From Halichondria panicea (Eukaryota; Porifera; Demospongiae; Suberitida; Halichondriidae), in contig NC_087391.1 in assembly GCF_963675165.1 (NCBI RefSeq), positions 1,631,001-1,695,000 on the forward strand: a stretch of 64,000 bases of DNA. The letters run 5' to 3'. A model generated the notes under the pieces. It did not search any database. It was not told where the DNA came from and was given only the letters and a program-made list of their open reading frames with translations. Below are positions 12,201 through 27,200 of this stretch, one piece after another. Made by a program: the position numbers and the translations under genes. How positions within the stretch are numbered: position 1 is the stretch's first letter; every line of letters begins with the position of its first letter.

Positions 12201-15200
12201 TATTCTTTAAATGTTCGTATATATGACACCGGGTGCTACTGCCTAACTGGCATCGAAAGAGACTGAGTGTTTTCAAACAGTTTGTTCTAGTATCTAAAGA
12301 CAATCTTTCCCTTACATAATTATATGTCTCTATATGTTGTAACTGCCCTGAGCTAGAGCTGAGCTGCATGACCTTACTTCCTCTCTATGCTTCCTGGCCT
12401 TTTATTTGAGACCCCATAATGTGCACCCAAATTGCTGCTAACACTATTATACTCCAACCCTTCTAATTCCCGTGCAGGATTTCTCAACACCCTCTCTGGA
12501 GGGAGTGCTGGCCAGGGAGAATCTAGAGGAAGGTGTGCCAGCTGTTGCTGCGGCTGATGATGATGACCAGCTGGAGCAGTACCAGATTGTTGAAAGAAGG
12601 CAGTGGGAGCAAAAGTATGTGTATAGTATTTTTGTGTATACATTCATTACTACAGTATGTGCTTGGTTGTACCTCGATCCCAGAGGAGGTACGACAGGCG
12701 CGGTGCAGCTCAGGCAACTAGCCTGTGATTGAACAATAATTATCCGCCCACGTCGTATATTTTTGCTGAGAGTAATCAGAGGCTAATTACTTGAGCTGCA
12801 CCGGACTTGATCCTATATGGCACACACATACCCTCCACACACATATTACTGTATCTTACACCTTGCACTTTTCTACACCTTTAGCTCCCACCCGTATATA
12901 TTTTTCAATGAAGACAATGTGAGCATCACATTCGTTGGGTTCATGGTGACACAGAACGGAGACCTTGTGGACCCAGCTCATAGAACAGTGCTTGAGTCAG
13001 CAATCATGAGGCCACAGCTCTACACTGGACTCAAACAGAACAGGGTCAACTTCGATGAGGACTATCGCGGGTGGAGTAAAGCCCAGATGATCACCAAGAT
13101 AGCAACTGTCATGGGGTTTGACTTCCTTTACGATCCCGATGACACCTACGTCTTCACTACAGATAATCTTATAAAGATGCTGGCCATCCAGATGAGATTC
13201 AGGTGTGTGTGTAATATTGGCTGCATATTGCTGAATGTCCTGTTGTGTTACACAGATGTGACATCCCAGTGGTGATTATGGGTGAAACAGGCTGTGGTAA
13301 GACCAGGTTGATCCGCTACATGTGTGACCTGGCACGGGGTGGCAGGGACCTCAAGAACATGCTCATACTAAAGGTACTATGTATACATGTAGCTCTTGCT
13401 CAGTGGTCAATCATAAATTGTTTGCACAGATCCATGGTGGGATAACGGACCTAGATGTCACCAAATTTGTTCAGTACGCTGAAGAAACGGCTCGGACCAA
13501 CAAGGCAGTTGACCCCAGATTAAGCACTGTGGTGTTCTTTGACGAGGCCAACACCACTGACAGTATTGGACTCATCAAGGAGATCATGTGTGATCGGAGA
13601 ATCAATGGCCAACCGTTGTCCAACAACCTCAAATTCATAGCCGCTTGCAACCCATACAGAAAGTGAGTGCATGTCTTGTAGATGTCTCGGTTACAATACC
13701 ACCCTCTCTACAGGCATTCGGAGGAGATGATTAGAAAGCTGGAAGCAGCTGGTTTGGGCTTCTATGTGAGAGAGACTCAGCAGAAGCTAGGTGAGAAAAG
13801 ACAAAATGTTGCTGTGTCTATGAATATTCTTGCGACTACCACCTCTTAGGTAAAATTCCCCTGCGTCAGTTGGTGTACCGTGTACTGGAACTGCCTCCTA
13901 GTATGTGCCCTCTAATCTATGACTTTGGGCAGCTCAACACTGCTACTGAATATGACTACACCAGCCAGATCGTTAAGGACCATGTGAGAGTATAATTATT
14001 TCTCAGCAGTTTTCAATTTAATATCCATTGCCTTGTAGGTGCTCGGGCACCCCTTGCTGCGTAATGAGAGTCCTGCCATCATTCCAGCCATATCAAAAGT
14101 GCTGACTAAATCTCAAAAATTCATGAGAGACCAGAAGGTTATTACTTTATTTATCACTGTATATTGTCAACATACATGTAATATAAATGTATATTTATAC
14201 ATGTACCTGCTCAGAATGAGTGCAGCTTTGTAAGTCTGAGGGATGTTGAGAGAGCCATGATTGTCTTCGAGTACTTCTATGAGAAGATGGATCGTGTGTT
14301 TGCTCCACTCATAAACAAGAGAGCAGAAGAGGCCTACAATGAGTATGTAGATAGTGATAATGAGGTATGGATACAAGTGGAGTCTCTGGAATAATTATGT
14401 ATTAATGATATTCTCATGCAACCTTGCACTGTAGGATGATGAGGCAGCAGTTCTTCCCCCACGTCCACATCCACTGAACAATGTTACTATTGCACTGATC
14501 CTCTCTCTAAGTGTGTGTTATCGTGCTAGACTACAGGACAGAGAACCTTATGAAGAGCATATCGCAGCATGTTTTAATAATCCACTACTTCTACACGGAG
14601 GAGATGAGCGATTCAGAGATGAGATAAGATGGTCAGCTTGTTGGTTTTAGCATAGTTATAATTATGTATCTAGTATATGCAGACCTTAATTTTTTTGTAT
14701 GCTATCCAGCTAGTAAATAGCGTGCCATTGATAGTATCAGATAGAAGGCAATGAAATTACCATCTTTCGAGACTCTATTATAACTGTCACCCTGTTCAAT
14801 GTCTATTTGTAGTTGTACGTGAAATTATGAGAGATGGGCTGTATTTGCTGCAGGTGTGAGGAGGGTTTGCTGGACAACATGGTGCTTGGCCCTAACATTG
14901 CTAAGAATGCAGCCCTGCGGGAGAACGTGTTCATGATGGCTATCTGTATTGAGCTCAGGATCCCTCTCTTCTTGGTGGGCAAGCCAGGCAGTTCCAAGTC
15001 TCTGGCTAAGTCTATTATTCAAGATTCCATGCATGGACCAGGATCACGGTCACCAGTACTGAGGGACTTCAAACAGGTGAGCAAAATAGTGTGTAAGCGG
15101 TTAATAGTAGCAAGGGGCTGAGCGGTGTTGGCAGGGTCACGTCCTGTGCGTCGAGCTGTTAAACAATGTGTGCCGTGTATAACCTTATAGGTTATCCATT

Positions 15201-18200
15201 TGGAGGGAGGGGGTTCAGTTGTTCTCCCGAACACTGATATGTCCTCTCTACGGTGGTATCTTTAATAATCTTGTTTCCAGGCCCGGGTTTACCCTTTTTC
15301 CCAGTGGTGTATCGCTGATATTAATGTGTTTTTGATATAATTACTCACATAATTATTGTTCCCTTGGAATTTAAAATGTATACATGACTGCATGTATGTA
15401 CATAACATGCATTGTCGAATTTCCCTGCAGGTGCACATGTTCTCATACCAGTGCAGTCAGCTCTCCACTCCTGAGAGTGTTATAGAAGTGTTTAAAGCAG
15501 CTGAGAAGTTTCAAGCCAAACAAGATATCAAGCAGTATGTGTCGGTGGTTGTGCTGGACGAAGTGGGACTGGCTGAGGACTCCCCTTCCCTGCCCCTCAA
15601 GGCATTGCACCCTCTGCTAGAAGACGGGACAGATGGGTCGGGTAAAGATCATCAGCAGCAGGTATTGTTTGTGTAAGCCTTCTAGTGCTATATCACGTAC
15701 ACTTTGTATGATTAACATACGGACGGTCATACTTGTGCATGCTTTCTCCCAGACTGTAGAGCGCGAGAAAAGAGTGGCCTTCATTGGCATATCTAACTGG
15801 GCTCTGGACCCTGCCAAGATGAACCGTGGTGTCATGGTAACGAGGGGAGACCCTGAGAAGAATGACCTGGAACTAAGTGCTGAGGGTATCTGCTCTAATG
15901 CAGACGGTAAACTGATCAAGGAGCAACTTCATAGATACTTTGCGCCTTTGTCTGAGGCTTATATGAACGTTTGTAACATTTGTAAGAAACAAAAGAGGCA
16001 GTTCTTTGGGCTCCGAGACTTTTATAGGTATATTCATGTTCAAATCTCATTAAAAAAAATCACTTGAGCTCCATTGTTTTTTCCCTCTAGCCTTATTAAG
16101 ATGCTCTACTGGATGTGTGAGAAGTCTGGGGGTCACCCCCTCTCATGGCTCCAGCTGAATCATGCCATACGCAGAAACTTTGGTGGATTAGAATCAAAGG
16201 AAATAAATCCTTTAGAAGAGTTTAGTAAGGCCATCACTGACTACTTTGATGACAACCAAGACTTCAGTGGACTGGATGACAAGGTTCTGCCACTATTAAG
16301 ATAGCTACTATAGATGTGTGCTTTTATTATTGATCTATACCTTTGCAGATGTTGTCGATATTGAAGCCTGACTGTAGTCCACTGGGTCTGATCAAGACTA
16401 GCCTTTACACCAAGGACACCACCACGCATGGGTAAGGTCTGGTCTGTATACCATTAGTGTTTAGAATAGCTTGCAAGCGATGCATGTAATAGCAGTGCAG
16501 TATTTATTCTGTTCACTTGCTAAATCCAGTGAGAATCGCTACCTGCTGTTCCTGACTGAAAACTACGCTGCTCTGGACATTCTGAAACATTATGTGAGAG
16601 GAGAAGGGGCGAATGATTCAGACCTCACGTCACAACCGTACATCCTCTTCGGTAGCAGCTTCCCTAAGGATAAAGGGTACACACAGGTACAGTTGCATGC
16701 CAGGCATAATATGTAATTGTGTTAATGGCTACTTAGCCATGCCGTATGATATACACTTAGTTTGTAGTTCAAGCCTAAAATGCATCAGTGTATATACTGA
16801 TATACTATATACTTAATTATCATGGGTTGTGTACTGGTGCACTCTATTCCTTTCTATAGGTTTGCCGTAACATCAATCAGATTAAGATTTGCATGGAGAC
16901 TGGACGGACAGTCATTCTGCTCAATCTAGAGAACCTCTATGAAAGTCTCTACGATGTTCTCAATCAGTACTACATGTACTCTGGTGGGGTGCGCTATGTG
17001 GACTTGGGATTACAGACACACAGGGTCAAGTGCAGGGTTCATCCTAACTTCAAGTGAGTGAATAATTATGAGTAAGCTAAAATACAGCAGCCGTTAAATC
17101 GTTAAATTTTTAAAACTGCCATAAAATGCATGCGTATATATACAATGTAAATAGAACCGCAATGTAATGCAAATTATTTTGCCCCTTCTTTCCCCTTTGC
17201 ACCATGCATGCAACAAAGCGTAATTAGTTATGAATGCTATCATGCATTCCTTCATTGAGCATTTTTCGGCAGCAAATAAACGGTAACGCAAAAGCAACCC
17301 ATTTAAGTTGATGGCTTACATGTATACCTCCTGTGCACAATGGCCATCGTTGTCAACCCCACAGGCTAGCTAGTAAATTCTGCTTCCCTAAACAGACTTA
17401 TCCTGATAGCTGAGAAGGACACTGTGTACGAAAAATTCCCTACCCCCCTTATCAACCGCCTTGAGAAGCACTTTGTTCTCACCTCTTCTGTGCTTGAAGA
17501 TTGGCAGAGTGATATTTTGGAAGACTTCAATACCTGGATTCAAGATTTCTCAAACACAAGGTAAACTGTATACTCGTGTACATGTATTTACATCACTTTT
17601 GTTGTAATTTCAGAGGGAATCACTTTAGTGAAGCCCATGCATTCATAGGCTACCAGAAGGACACACCTGCAGCAGTGGTGTTCCAGGCTACTAATCTCTT
17701 GAAAAGACTACAACAGAATCCGTCACTTCGTAGCAAGGTTGAACAACTGCAGAGGGCTGGTATCATTAGTGAAAACTTTGCTGGCTTGTCTGAGGACTCA
17801 CCACAGTGGCCTGACTCAGTGAGTTAACGCCTGTAATGGTGCTGTTAGTATACCGATTTCTATTACACGTATACTGATAACTGCATGTCAATGTGCACTG
17901 TTAGCGTAGCGAGGAGCTTATTTGCTTTCATTATGCCTCTGTGTGCGCGTGCACAGCGGGGTATACAGTAGTGTGTTTGTATGTTTGGAAGGAGGGGCGA
18001 TAAACACAAGGCTAACTGAAACCTCACACACTGAAACATACCATTAGCCCCATTCACGAGCACTAATCCGGGTCAGATTATTTTGAGTAGTGGGCACAGT
18101 AAACGACCACTAAATGCATTTGTGCAAATAGTGGCTGATATAAAGTATGTATTCGATTTAAGGCGACCCTCTAAATATGCGACACCCTCGATCTTAGCAA

Positions 18201-21200
18201 TTTTCTGAACTCGAAAAGTTGCGACTGCTGCATTGACAATTTTTTTATGTCTCATCCTAAATAGAGGTCAAACCATAGCTTCGATTACAGGCCACTAGAA
18301 ACAATTAAGCGGCCTGTAATCGAGGATAGTAGAGTAACCTCCAATTAGATGCGAACTTCTAAATATGCGACACCAGGACTTTAACATAATTTTTCAACAA
18401 GAAACGACCTCTGGCTTCGTAATTATTTTTTAAGTGTCGCCTTAAATCGCAGGCTTACTCTAGGAATACTCACAAACATGTACAACAAACATGTACATGC
18501 AACACCTCAAAATTAGCGCTTTGTGTTTACTCAGAGCTAAACCACTTCTAACCCACCCCCCCCCCCAAGCCAACCTACCTCTAGCCTCGATCCCAGGTCC
18601 ACCTCCAGAGGTTTCGGTCCTTTTGATTTCCTGACTAGTGGGTAGCTCAAGGAAAGGCGAGACCACTCCCATACATGCAGAGTTCGAGTGTGATCTATCA
18701 AAACATTTGCAGTTGAAAAAAGGTTTATATGTAGGAAGTGCTTCAAAATTTGCGACCTTAGAATATCGTCTTTCTTCTAATTACAGCACCACTCTAATAG
18801 AAGCGCCAAGTTCACAAAATAATTTTTACATTTGAGCGCCAAGTAAATTCTGAAATTAGTTTTTGCTGGTGCTTAATACCGTCGCTTAATACCGTCTTTG
18901 TTCTAATTACAGCACCAAAGCAATTAATTCGAATCTGGAAATAGTCTACATTTGGAACGACATTGGTTCTTAGAATAGGGTGGAGCTAACAAAAAGTGAA
19001 CGAAATATTCAATAATGCGCACTGAGGCATAATTACAGTGACCAGATTGCCTCGAATGTAGCAACCGTATAACCAAAGGTCGTCGTGCTAACTATAATGT
19101 GTAGCTCTATACAGTATAGACTATTAGTATAGCTCTATACCTGTAACTGTTTTAACTGTATATTCTGAGGCATTAACTAAGCACCACAATAAAAATAACT
19201 ACAAAATGGAAATGGTTCATAGAACATAAAACTGAGAGTTGGTTCTTCTATTAGAGCGGTTCTGTAAATAGAAGAAAGACAGTATTAGAACATAGTTATA
19301 ACTCGGCCTTTAATCGAGGCTCTTCAGGATCTATGATAGCCTTGTGGAAACAGCCACTAGTACACTACTCTACATTTTATTGCTAAGCGCCAAACTGGAA
19401 TCATAGTTTTTTTCTTGTTCTATTTGTGCGCCACAGGAAAATCCTAATTAATTTTTAGTGGTGGTAATTGTAATTATAGAAGAAAGACTGTACATGTAGT
19501 AAATTATTAAGCAAAATGTAACCCACGTGACAACGCCAGTTTCTTCTGTTATGAGTGAGGATGCTTTTATAGTTCTGCTAATTTTAATCTTTAATACCAT
19601 GACGATTGTGTTTAGGCTCATGTGATTCTCATATCTGGATATCATCTTATGTTTAGGCGTTTTGTGGCTTGTAGCTATACATGTACAATCAGTGTAAGAT
19701 CTATAACCTGACAATGTTAATACAGTGGAACCCCTCTAGCTCTATAACGGACACCATTGGGTAACAATGTTTTGGCCTTTGTTGAGAGGTTGTTTTGTAC
19801 ACAAACTGTTCATTTGGGACCTGGGTGCCTGGCCGTTATATAGCAGCTGGCCTTTATTCAGAGGTGGTTGTTAACAGAGGTTCCACTGTAGTTTAGAGGA
19901 TTTCAGATTGTTGACACCCTGATGATGATGGTACATACCGTACCCTCGCGAAAATAAGCCCATCTTGAATTCCCTCTTTCGCTTCGAAGTTCTTGCAAAA
20001 GGGTATTTTGACTCGCTTATACGCCTACACAGAATGAAGAGTTTGAGCCGGCAGCTAAATGCCACGTGTTGACTTTTAATTTTAGTGGAGAAAGTAGGTA
20101 GTAGCTAGTTAGACTATACTCCTTGCAATGCTGGACCAAGATCAGTAATATGAGTGGATCTCTTTGCCCTTGAAGATGTATGCAAGGAACAACTAGTTCT
20201 ATATGCAGAAAAAGGAACAATTTAATAACACAAATCTGAGAACAAACTCATCACCTAGGCCAATTTTGCAAGTTACTTCATTGCCTTGATTTTCTGAAAC
20301 AAAGTACGTGATAGCTCTGTTGGAGTATGACCTACCATCCTTCGGGAAGTTCCTGCTGCTACATCTGACGAGCAACGAATAGAGTCAGAGTCAACTTCTT
20401 CATGTTCATTCTTCATTAGCATGCATTAGTTTATAACATTGGTTGTCAATGAAAATTAATGTTCACTATGTACTGAAATGAAAAATTAATTAGTAAACAT
20501 TGAGCTAAGTGTATGCCTCGATTTGAGGCCGCGGGTGGGCGTATATTCGAATGAAAACTCGCCGTTCGCGATTAAACGCCCAGTCTCCTAATAAGCCCAA
20601 ACTTCTTGCAGAAAAGGGTGGGCGTATTTTCGCAAGGGTACGGTATATCGCAAAAATTTGTTGGCACTTAAATTTCGTAGAATGGCCCTAAAAGCAGTTC
20701 CTGTTGTGGGTGTATTGCTTACCGGAACACTCCGAGGTCACGCGTTTCATCTTTGCACGTTAATAGCAGATAATTCTAAATACATGTAGCGAACAATTTT
20801 TCAAAATTAAGCCCTATTATATTGATGCTGTAAGGTCTTTACTGTTCATTTTGGTACATGCTCTGGTTCAGTGATTGTTCTTGAGGTGGCTGTACATGCA
20901 CTATGGAACAGTTCCTGTAGCAGGAGAGGGCCTTTAGCATTTAAAATGTTTTTCACTGATGTCCCTACATGCAGGTTCTCAAACTGAGCCAGTTCCTTCT
21001 GCTCCAAACAGCTGCTGACGATGCAATTATCCGTCTTCGTAAATCCGATCTTTTACAAGCAGAGATTAAGTGTCTTACAAGCTGGTATTTCAAGCACCAA
21101 TACCACACCTCCATAGGAGAGTTTCTACAGTATGAGTGCAGTCACAATCGCGAAGTGTTCTTACAGGTATAATAATCATGTTATCCCATGCACACCTCAT

Positions 21201-24200
21201 ACCGTTGCGTATCTCTTCAGGTCACTACTCACTGTCGACTGATGACTCGTGAGGAGTTAACCAAGGTCACTGACGCTGTTGGCATGAACTTTGCACATTT
21301 TGATCTACATGAGTTTGATTCTGAACTGGATTTCTCAAACAAAATAGGGTACGTCGTGTACTATAATTATAATAACATTTCTATAATTATGTTCACTGAT
21401 ATGCAGCCCCAAGTTTATTCGTGATGACGTAGATGATGCTAAACCATTCCTGGTGATTGTACAGTGTGACTCTGGCCATTTGAATTCTGACCTTATTGCG
21501 TGTGCCAGATATAGGGTCTGCGATGAAGCCATACGAGCAAAGGCTAAAAACAAAATTCATGGTGGTGACAATATTGATGTCACTCATATATTGTTTGTCA
21601 TTCACTTGCCACAACAAGAAGTCAAGTCACAGTTTGTGGGCTTTCAAGGGGACCCCTGGATCTCGGTGCACATTGATGACTTGCGAGCTACTTCTGAGAT
21701 TACAGTGATACCTGAACAAGCGCTGAATGCATCTATTAGTCAACTTTTCATCGGGCAATTGAGAGAGAAAAACCAGGAGCGACCTGATTTAGAAGAAAGT
21801 GATGAGCAAGAACTAAAAAAAGGGAGTGACTCTTACTTTAGGATTGAGACTGGGGAAGAGGATAGTGAGGGCGAAATGTTTCATTCTGCCGAGCATAGGC
21901 ATCGCATGAGTGACAATGATATATACAGTGATCAAGACATGTCTGATGAAGCAAGTATGCCAGATACTCCCCAGCTGCCTAGCATATCTAGTTTAGAAGA
22001 GGTCAACAGAATGGATACTGAAAGTAACGAACCTCATGTAGAGCTGGCATATAGAGACAGTGCTCTCAATGATGAGGCAAGCAACATGATGGACATTGAG
22101 GATGCACAATTGTTTGATCCTCTACTAATCGACCTAGCAGTGCCTCCAGTGGAGGCTGACAAGCTGCCTAGTGATACTATGCAAATCAGTTTACCTCCAA
22201 GTGAGGAGATTGAAAGCATTGTGCCTACAAGTCCCATCAAATATTCTGATAACGACAATTCCGAACCCACACCTCGTCCAACGAAAGCTTATCCAATTGC
22301 TGAAATTCCTACTCTAAACTCAAAAGAAGTTCCATGTCAGGAGGACAAGTTATGGGCTGAGCCCAGTGGATCATTCCACCCTCAGCACCACCGGCTGTTG
22401 GGCTGTGTGCAAGCTGCTGTATCACTGCTCAAAGACACTCTGAAGGACAGAGCAAAGCACAGAATACTGAAACTCATGTCACTTATTCCAAAAACACATC
22501 CAGGTAACCATGCAGTATGTACACTAATTACTGTTCTAATAAGTTATCCCTATATATAGGTGAGGCTCCGTTTTACGACCTTTTGGTCAAGCTTATTCAC
22601 TCGGCTCTGCTGCAGAGAGAAAGTGACCGAGTTGACGAGAGAGAATGGGTACTCAATGAGGCCATGAGTGGCAGAAAGCTACAGAATGGAGGGACATTCA
22701 GAAATGTTCTGGCTCGCCGTATTGATGAAGTCATCACTCCCTATTTTGCTGAGATCATTGCTCATGTTGATCGGAACTGTAACCTTGATCTACTCGATTC
22801 CAAAGACCTGAATTCACCTGTGTCAAGGTTATGGCTTACCATATTCAAGTTCACAGGAGGAAGGATTGACTTCTCCTCACTAGCAGAGGGCAAAACAACC
22901 ATAAAGAATGACTTCCAGTGCCAATTTCCTTTCTCGTGGTTTGTAAGGGACATGGTGAACGCCCAGAGAGCTAACATGCTAGGTTGGTGCAGTTGTTATG
23001 ATGTTATGCATGATAGTGCAATCATGTATCATGCATTACCATAGATACTGAACAACACCTCCATAACTCACTGTGTGAGGCTCTGAGTCTAACTGATATG
23101 GGGACAATCTTGGGCAGTGTTGATGAGGATCACGTTGACAAATTCTACAAACTCTATCTTTATGATTTTGTGCGTTACATTCACAAAAGCAGTCACAAGA
23201 GCGAGCTAGGCAATATGGAGTACAAGGTATGTCTTGCATATTTCTTTTCTTGTAGTTGATGGGGTAACTTGTTTCATAATTTTCCTTACAGCTGGTCATG
23301 AATGCGTTGGACAATGTGACCCACCATAATGACTTTTGCTTCGTGGATGGCCACAAATCACTGTCTCGGAAAATAGTGGCTCTCCATCTTGTTCATGGCC
23401 AGTGTTCTTCCAAGGTGCTCCAGTTTGGTCAGATTGTATTGCACAGACCAAGTATTCTACGCTCCCTATCGAACAAGGACTCATTCAGAGTGGCAGGACA
23501 AGTAAGCTGACTTATATGTATACAAGTATGATTGTTTCGGTAGATCGGACATTTGATTCTATAGTTCACTCAAAACTGTCAGTGTATTGAATGTCCACAA
23601 AGGTACTAACCTCACATTGTCATTATTATTACCTTCTGTAGGATTTCGCTCTTCATCTGTATGCGGTGCAAAGAGTGCTAGAATCGGATCAGGAATATAA
23701 TGACCCCACTAGCCAGGACTTGGCCGGCCTTAACCCTCCTTTGCACAAAACTAACCAGGATGATCTCACTCGGGACCTTCAGCGATGGTTAAACCACGTC
23801 CGTTTGTCTCAAAATGTCATTGACACCATCTTGAGATCAAGCTTTGGGGATGATACTACCATCATGTCAAGGTTAAAAGAGAAGGCTGTAAATGCATGCA
23901 TCCATTAGTTTTACCATTCTGTATATAGGCTGACATGGCAAAGGATTAGAGCTCTGCAGATTTTCGCTGAGAAGGTTTATCTCCATCACTGTAAAGTTGA
24001 AGGGATGCCTTTTATCATTAGAAGACTTGCGCTAGTAAGTTTCATTTAAATATATATTTAGACGTTGCAATGTTGTTCATTCTCCATAATTATTATGTTT
24101 ATGCAGATTTTGAAGTTTCGTTCAGACTTTCTAAAAGAAGTCACCGTCAAGGAAGTCAAACAACTGTTGAATGCTGTGTTCAATTTTCCAAAACTCAAAG

Positions 24201-27200
24201 CAGATAATATCACGAAGAAGAAAATTAGGAAAAATTGTAATCGTTTCTTCATTGAGGTTGTCTCTAGCTTGTGTTTCGGTGGTATGGAAGCACCAGAACC
24301 AGAGCTTGTCAAATTGCTGTTAGACACTGTCCTTCGAGACAACCAAACTAGCAGATTTTCTCCTTACAACGACGAGCAGCAGGATGAGACTCCTACAATC
24401 AGATCATTCTTACTACAGCTGCTGCTTGAACATGAGTGAGCCGTTAGCTAGACATTTTGTTTTTTAGAGGATTTCATGTCTTCTTAACTCTTGACAGACA
24501 TGATCAGGTAAAACAGTACCTAGACGAGTACTTCAAGCGGTCCATTGCAGTGATCAGAGGGCATGGCATGGACCAGGGACTTCGTCTGCTGTGCATTCAG
24601 TGCTTTGAGGTGTGTGTGTGTGTATGTGTATAGGTGTAATATTTTGTGCTTAAGTCTGCGTATGTAGCATCATGCATTTAACACAGCCCCACAATACACA
24701 ACACACAGGATTCTCTACGTAAACGAATAAATGTTCTCCCTGCTCAAAGCCGGGCTAGCTACATTGAGCGGATATTGGGGGAAGGTTATTTGGTTCTACA
24801 GGAGTATTTTCATACACCCTCAGTTAGTTTGCAGTATCTGGAATCAGTCGCCGGTGTTCGCCTTTCCCTCTCTGTCCTAGCCCAGGAGCTAAAGAGTGAT
24901 CGTGTCAACAGCAGTCTTCTCAGAGTGGCCAGAGATCTGTGCATGGACACCAGAGTAAATGTGATAGACCCCAAAGGCAGAGTGGACACTACAGGACCTG
25001 TGCTCTACCTCATGAGGCTCCTAGTGAGGCAATTTGGCTTCCCCTGTCTCCAGACTGTCAGCCAGGCCCATCCCTGGGTCGTCCCCGAGACTCTGAGAAG
25101 AGTGGACAATGTAAGTGCTTATACTCTGGTTGGGTCAATTGTATACTATTGCTATTCTAGGAGGAGAAATCAATTGACTTGTCTGTGCTGTATGAGCAGG
25201 GGTATAAAGATGTGAGAATTGCTGTTAACACAGCATTGTACAGCAACGAAACAACAGAACTCGCAGCATGTGTGGAGGTACATGTACTTAACGTTTTTCA
25301 TTAGGTATATGTGTGTAATACTTGATTTTTTCACGTTCAGGATGGAGCTGAGGTGTGTTTGTTGGCCTTTGCTTTTTACCAGAAAGCAACTCTATCTCGA
25401 GCAAGCACAGCACCAGCGGTTCAAATAGAAGCGGAGGTACTGACAAAGCGACAGACAAGATACATGATTATTAGTTTTTATCCTCCCCATGCATGCAGGC
25501 CCTCCAATTACTAAACACATTCGTCCAAAATTACCCAACTATCTCACCAGAATTGCTGCAAGTCTTGCGCTTGCTCTTGGCCAACCAACAGGGTGGCACC
25601 TTGGCCCAGATGGTTGTATCCCCCCACCAGGCACAGGCAGGCCTGCACAGATCCATCACTGGCCTTGTGGTGCACATTGTTACAGTGCTACTGAGCAGAA
25701 CTAATAATGAACTACTGCTGCCATTCCTTAACATGCTTACAAATCCCACTTTACTCAAGGTATAATTATATACATTCACAGGGTTCTGAAAATACAGTGA
25801 TTCTATAAATGCATGTTTACAGAATGCCTACCTGCCTACCATGCCTGAGGATATGCTGCAGGAAGTGAGACAAGCTGGAGGTACCTTTTATGGTGAGTCA
25901 GTAAATTTATAGGGCTATATATAATTTCATATATCTCCACGGCTATTTACAGAATGCCCCAATGGTCATCCCTATCTAGTTGGAGAGGTGAGTACTTTTC
26001 TTTCAATACTTGCTAGGTCCGTATAATGTTATGGTCCAAATTATGACTGTACCAATACATTTACTTTAATAGTGTGGACGGCCAGTGGAGCTAAAGACCT
26101 GTCGTGAGTGTGGAGCATCTATTGGTGGTACCAGCCACAAGCTGAGGTCTGATAACAGGACTGCAAGAGAGTAAGTACATCATGCACAAGTATTTCAACT
26201 TGACACTTTTATAATGTTCATGTGTCCTACATTCATCGTAGTGAAAATAAACCTTTCAAAGTGTAATTACAATACAATTGCAGTAGGAGATACTGAGAGT
26301 TCATTAGGAAGAGTATGCAACTCCTGTACACGGGCGGCGTTCTGCCAGACCTACATCACAAATACATAACCACAGCCACTTGAGATATGCTAATAGGAAA
26401 CGAAGACAATGAATAATTAAGATTTCACAGTTAAAACAGCATGTGGTTGTGTCGTAGGCTGGACAGAACGCCTACTACATTATACGGTTTTAAGTGGAGT
26501 TGCGTACTCTTTCTTGGAGATACACAATTATTTAGTCAGGGCCATGCGTATAGTTAAGGGAATCTATACTTAAAGTATATTTGTCTTGAGTTTGACCTTC
26601 ATAAAGTTGTCATAGCTTTGTCATACTTTACTGAAATTCAAAGTTTCATATACCATTGGAATCGTTGTTAAAAATCTATCTACCGTATAGCGGGTAATTT
26701 TCGGGGGACAAAATATTCGTGGTTCAGCAATATTGAGACATTTCGTGGGTAATATTTTCGTGGTTGCTGCTTGGATTGTAGGTAAAGGTAGGCATGGTTG
26801 AAGCATTCGTGGGTAAAATATTCGTGGTCAGACCTCCAACCACAAAAACCACGAATATTTTGCCCCACGAAAATTACCCGCTATACGGTATATATGCTGT
26901 AGAGCTGGTAAGCTCCAACCAGCTAAAAGTTAGCATTTTCCATGTGCATGTAGAAGTCCCAGGCATACTTGTCCACCACATAAAGCATAAATGAAGCCAT
27001 AATTGACCACCTAACTTCTGGGGTTGAACTCAACGCAAATAGACTTTAGTTTGAGTTTTTAGAAATGGTTTTTTTTTTTTTTTTTTTTAACAATTCGGCA
27101 AAGCCGGGATACAATAAAAATAGCAGAAGCTAATAAGTTAGTACCCTAAAAAAAAAATATATATATATATATATATAGTGTAACTACCTATTCAAAGAAT

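Larger units (their letters stand above)
17819..20974 (+). mobile_element. Intron 37 (3.2 kb): nested MITEs
   Basis: Contents in order: a copy of the ATTATGCCTCTG...GGGGTATAC end near 17,930; a roughly 60-bp mini-hairpin (AGCTTCGATTACAGGCC ... GGCCTGTAATCGAGGATA, about 18,273-18,330); AT-rich DNA with diverged repeats at 18.3-19.3 kb; a 169-bp MITE (19,722-19,890); and a 710-bp MITE (19,936-20,645). No RNF213 coding block is missing at this junction, so the intron looks purely inflated by insertions. Confidence 0.6.

Noticed and set aside
12660-12760. Another TAGCCTCGAT element end near 12,670
   Set aside because: Only CCTCGATCCCAG matches and no partner end or duplication was found; likely a scrap.
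23872-24106. A hidden RING exon between exons 44 and 46
   Set aside because: The two introns total about 130 bp and their translations show no Cys/His pattern; rejected in favour of true RING absence.
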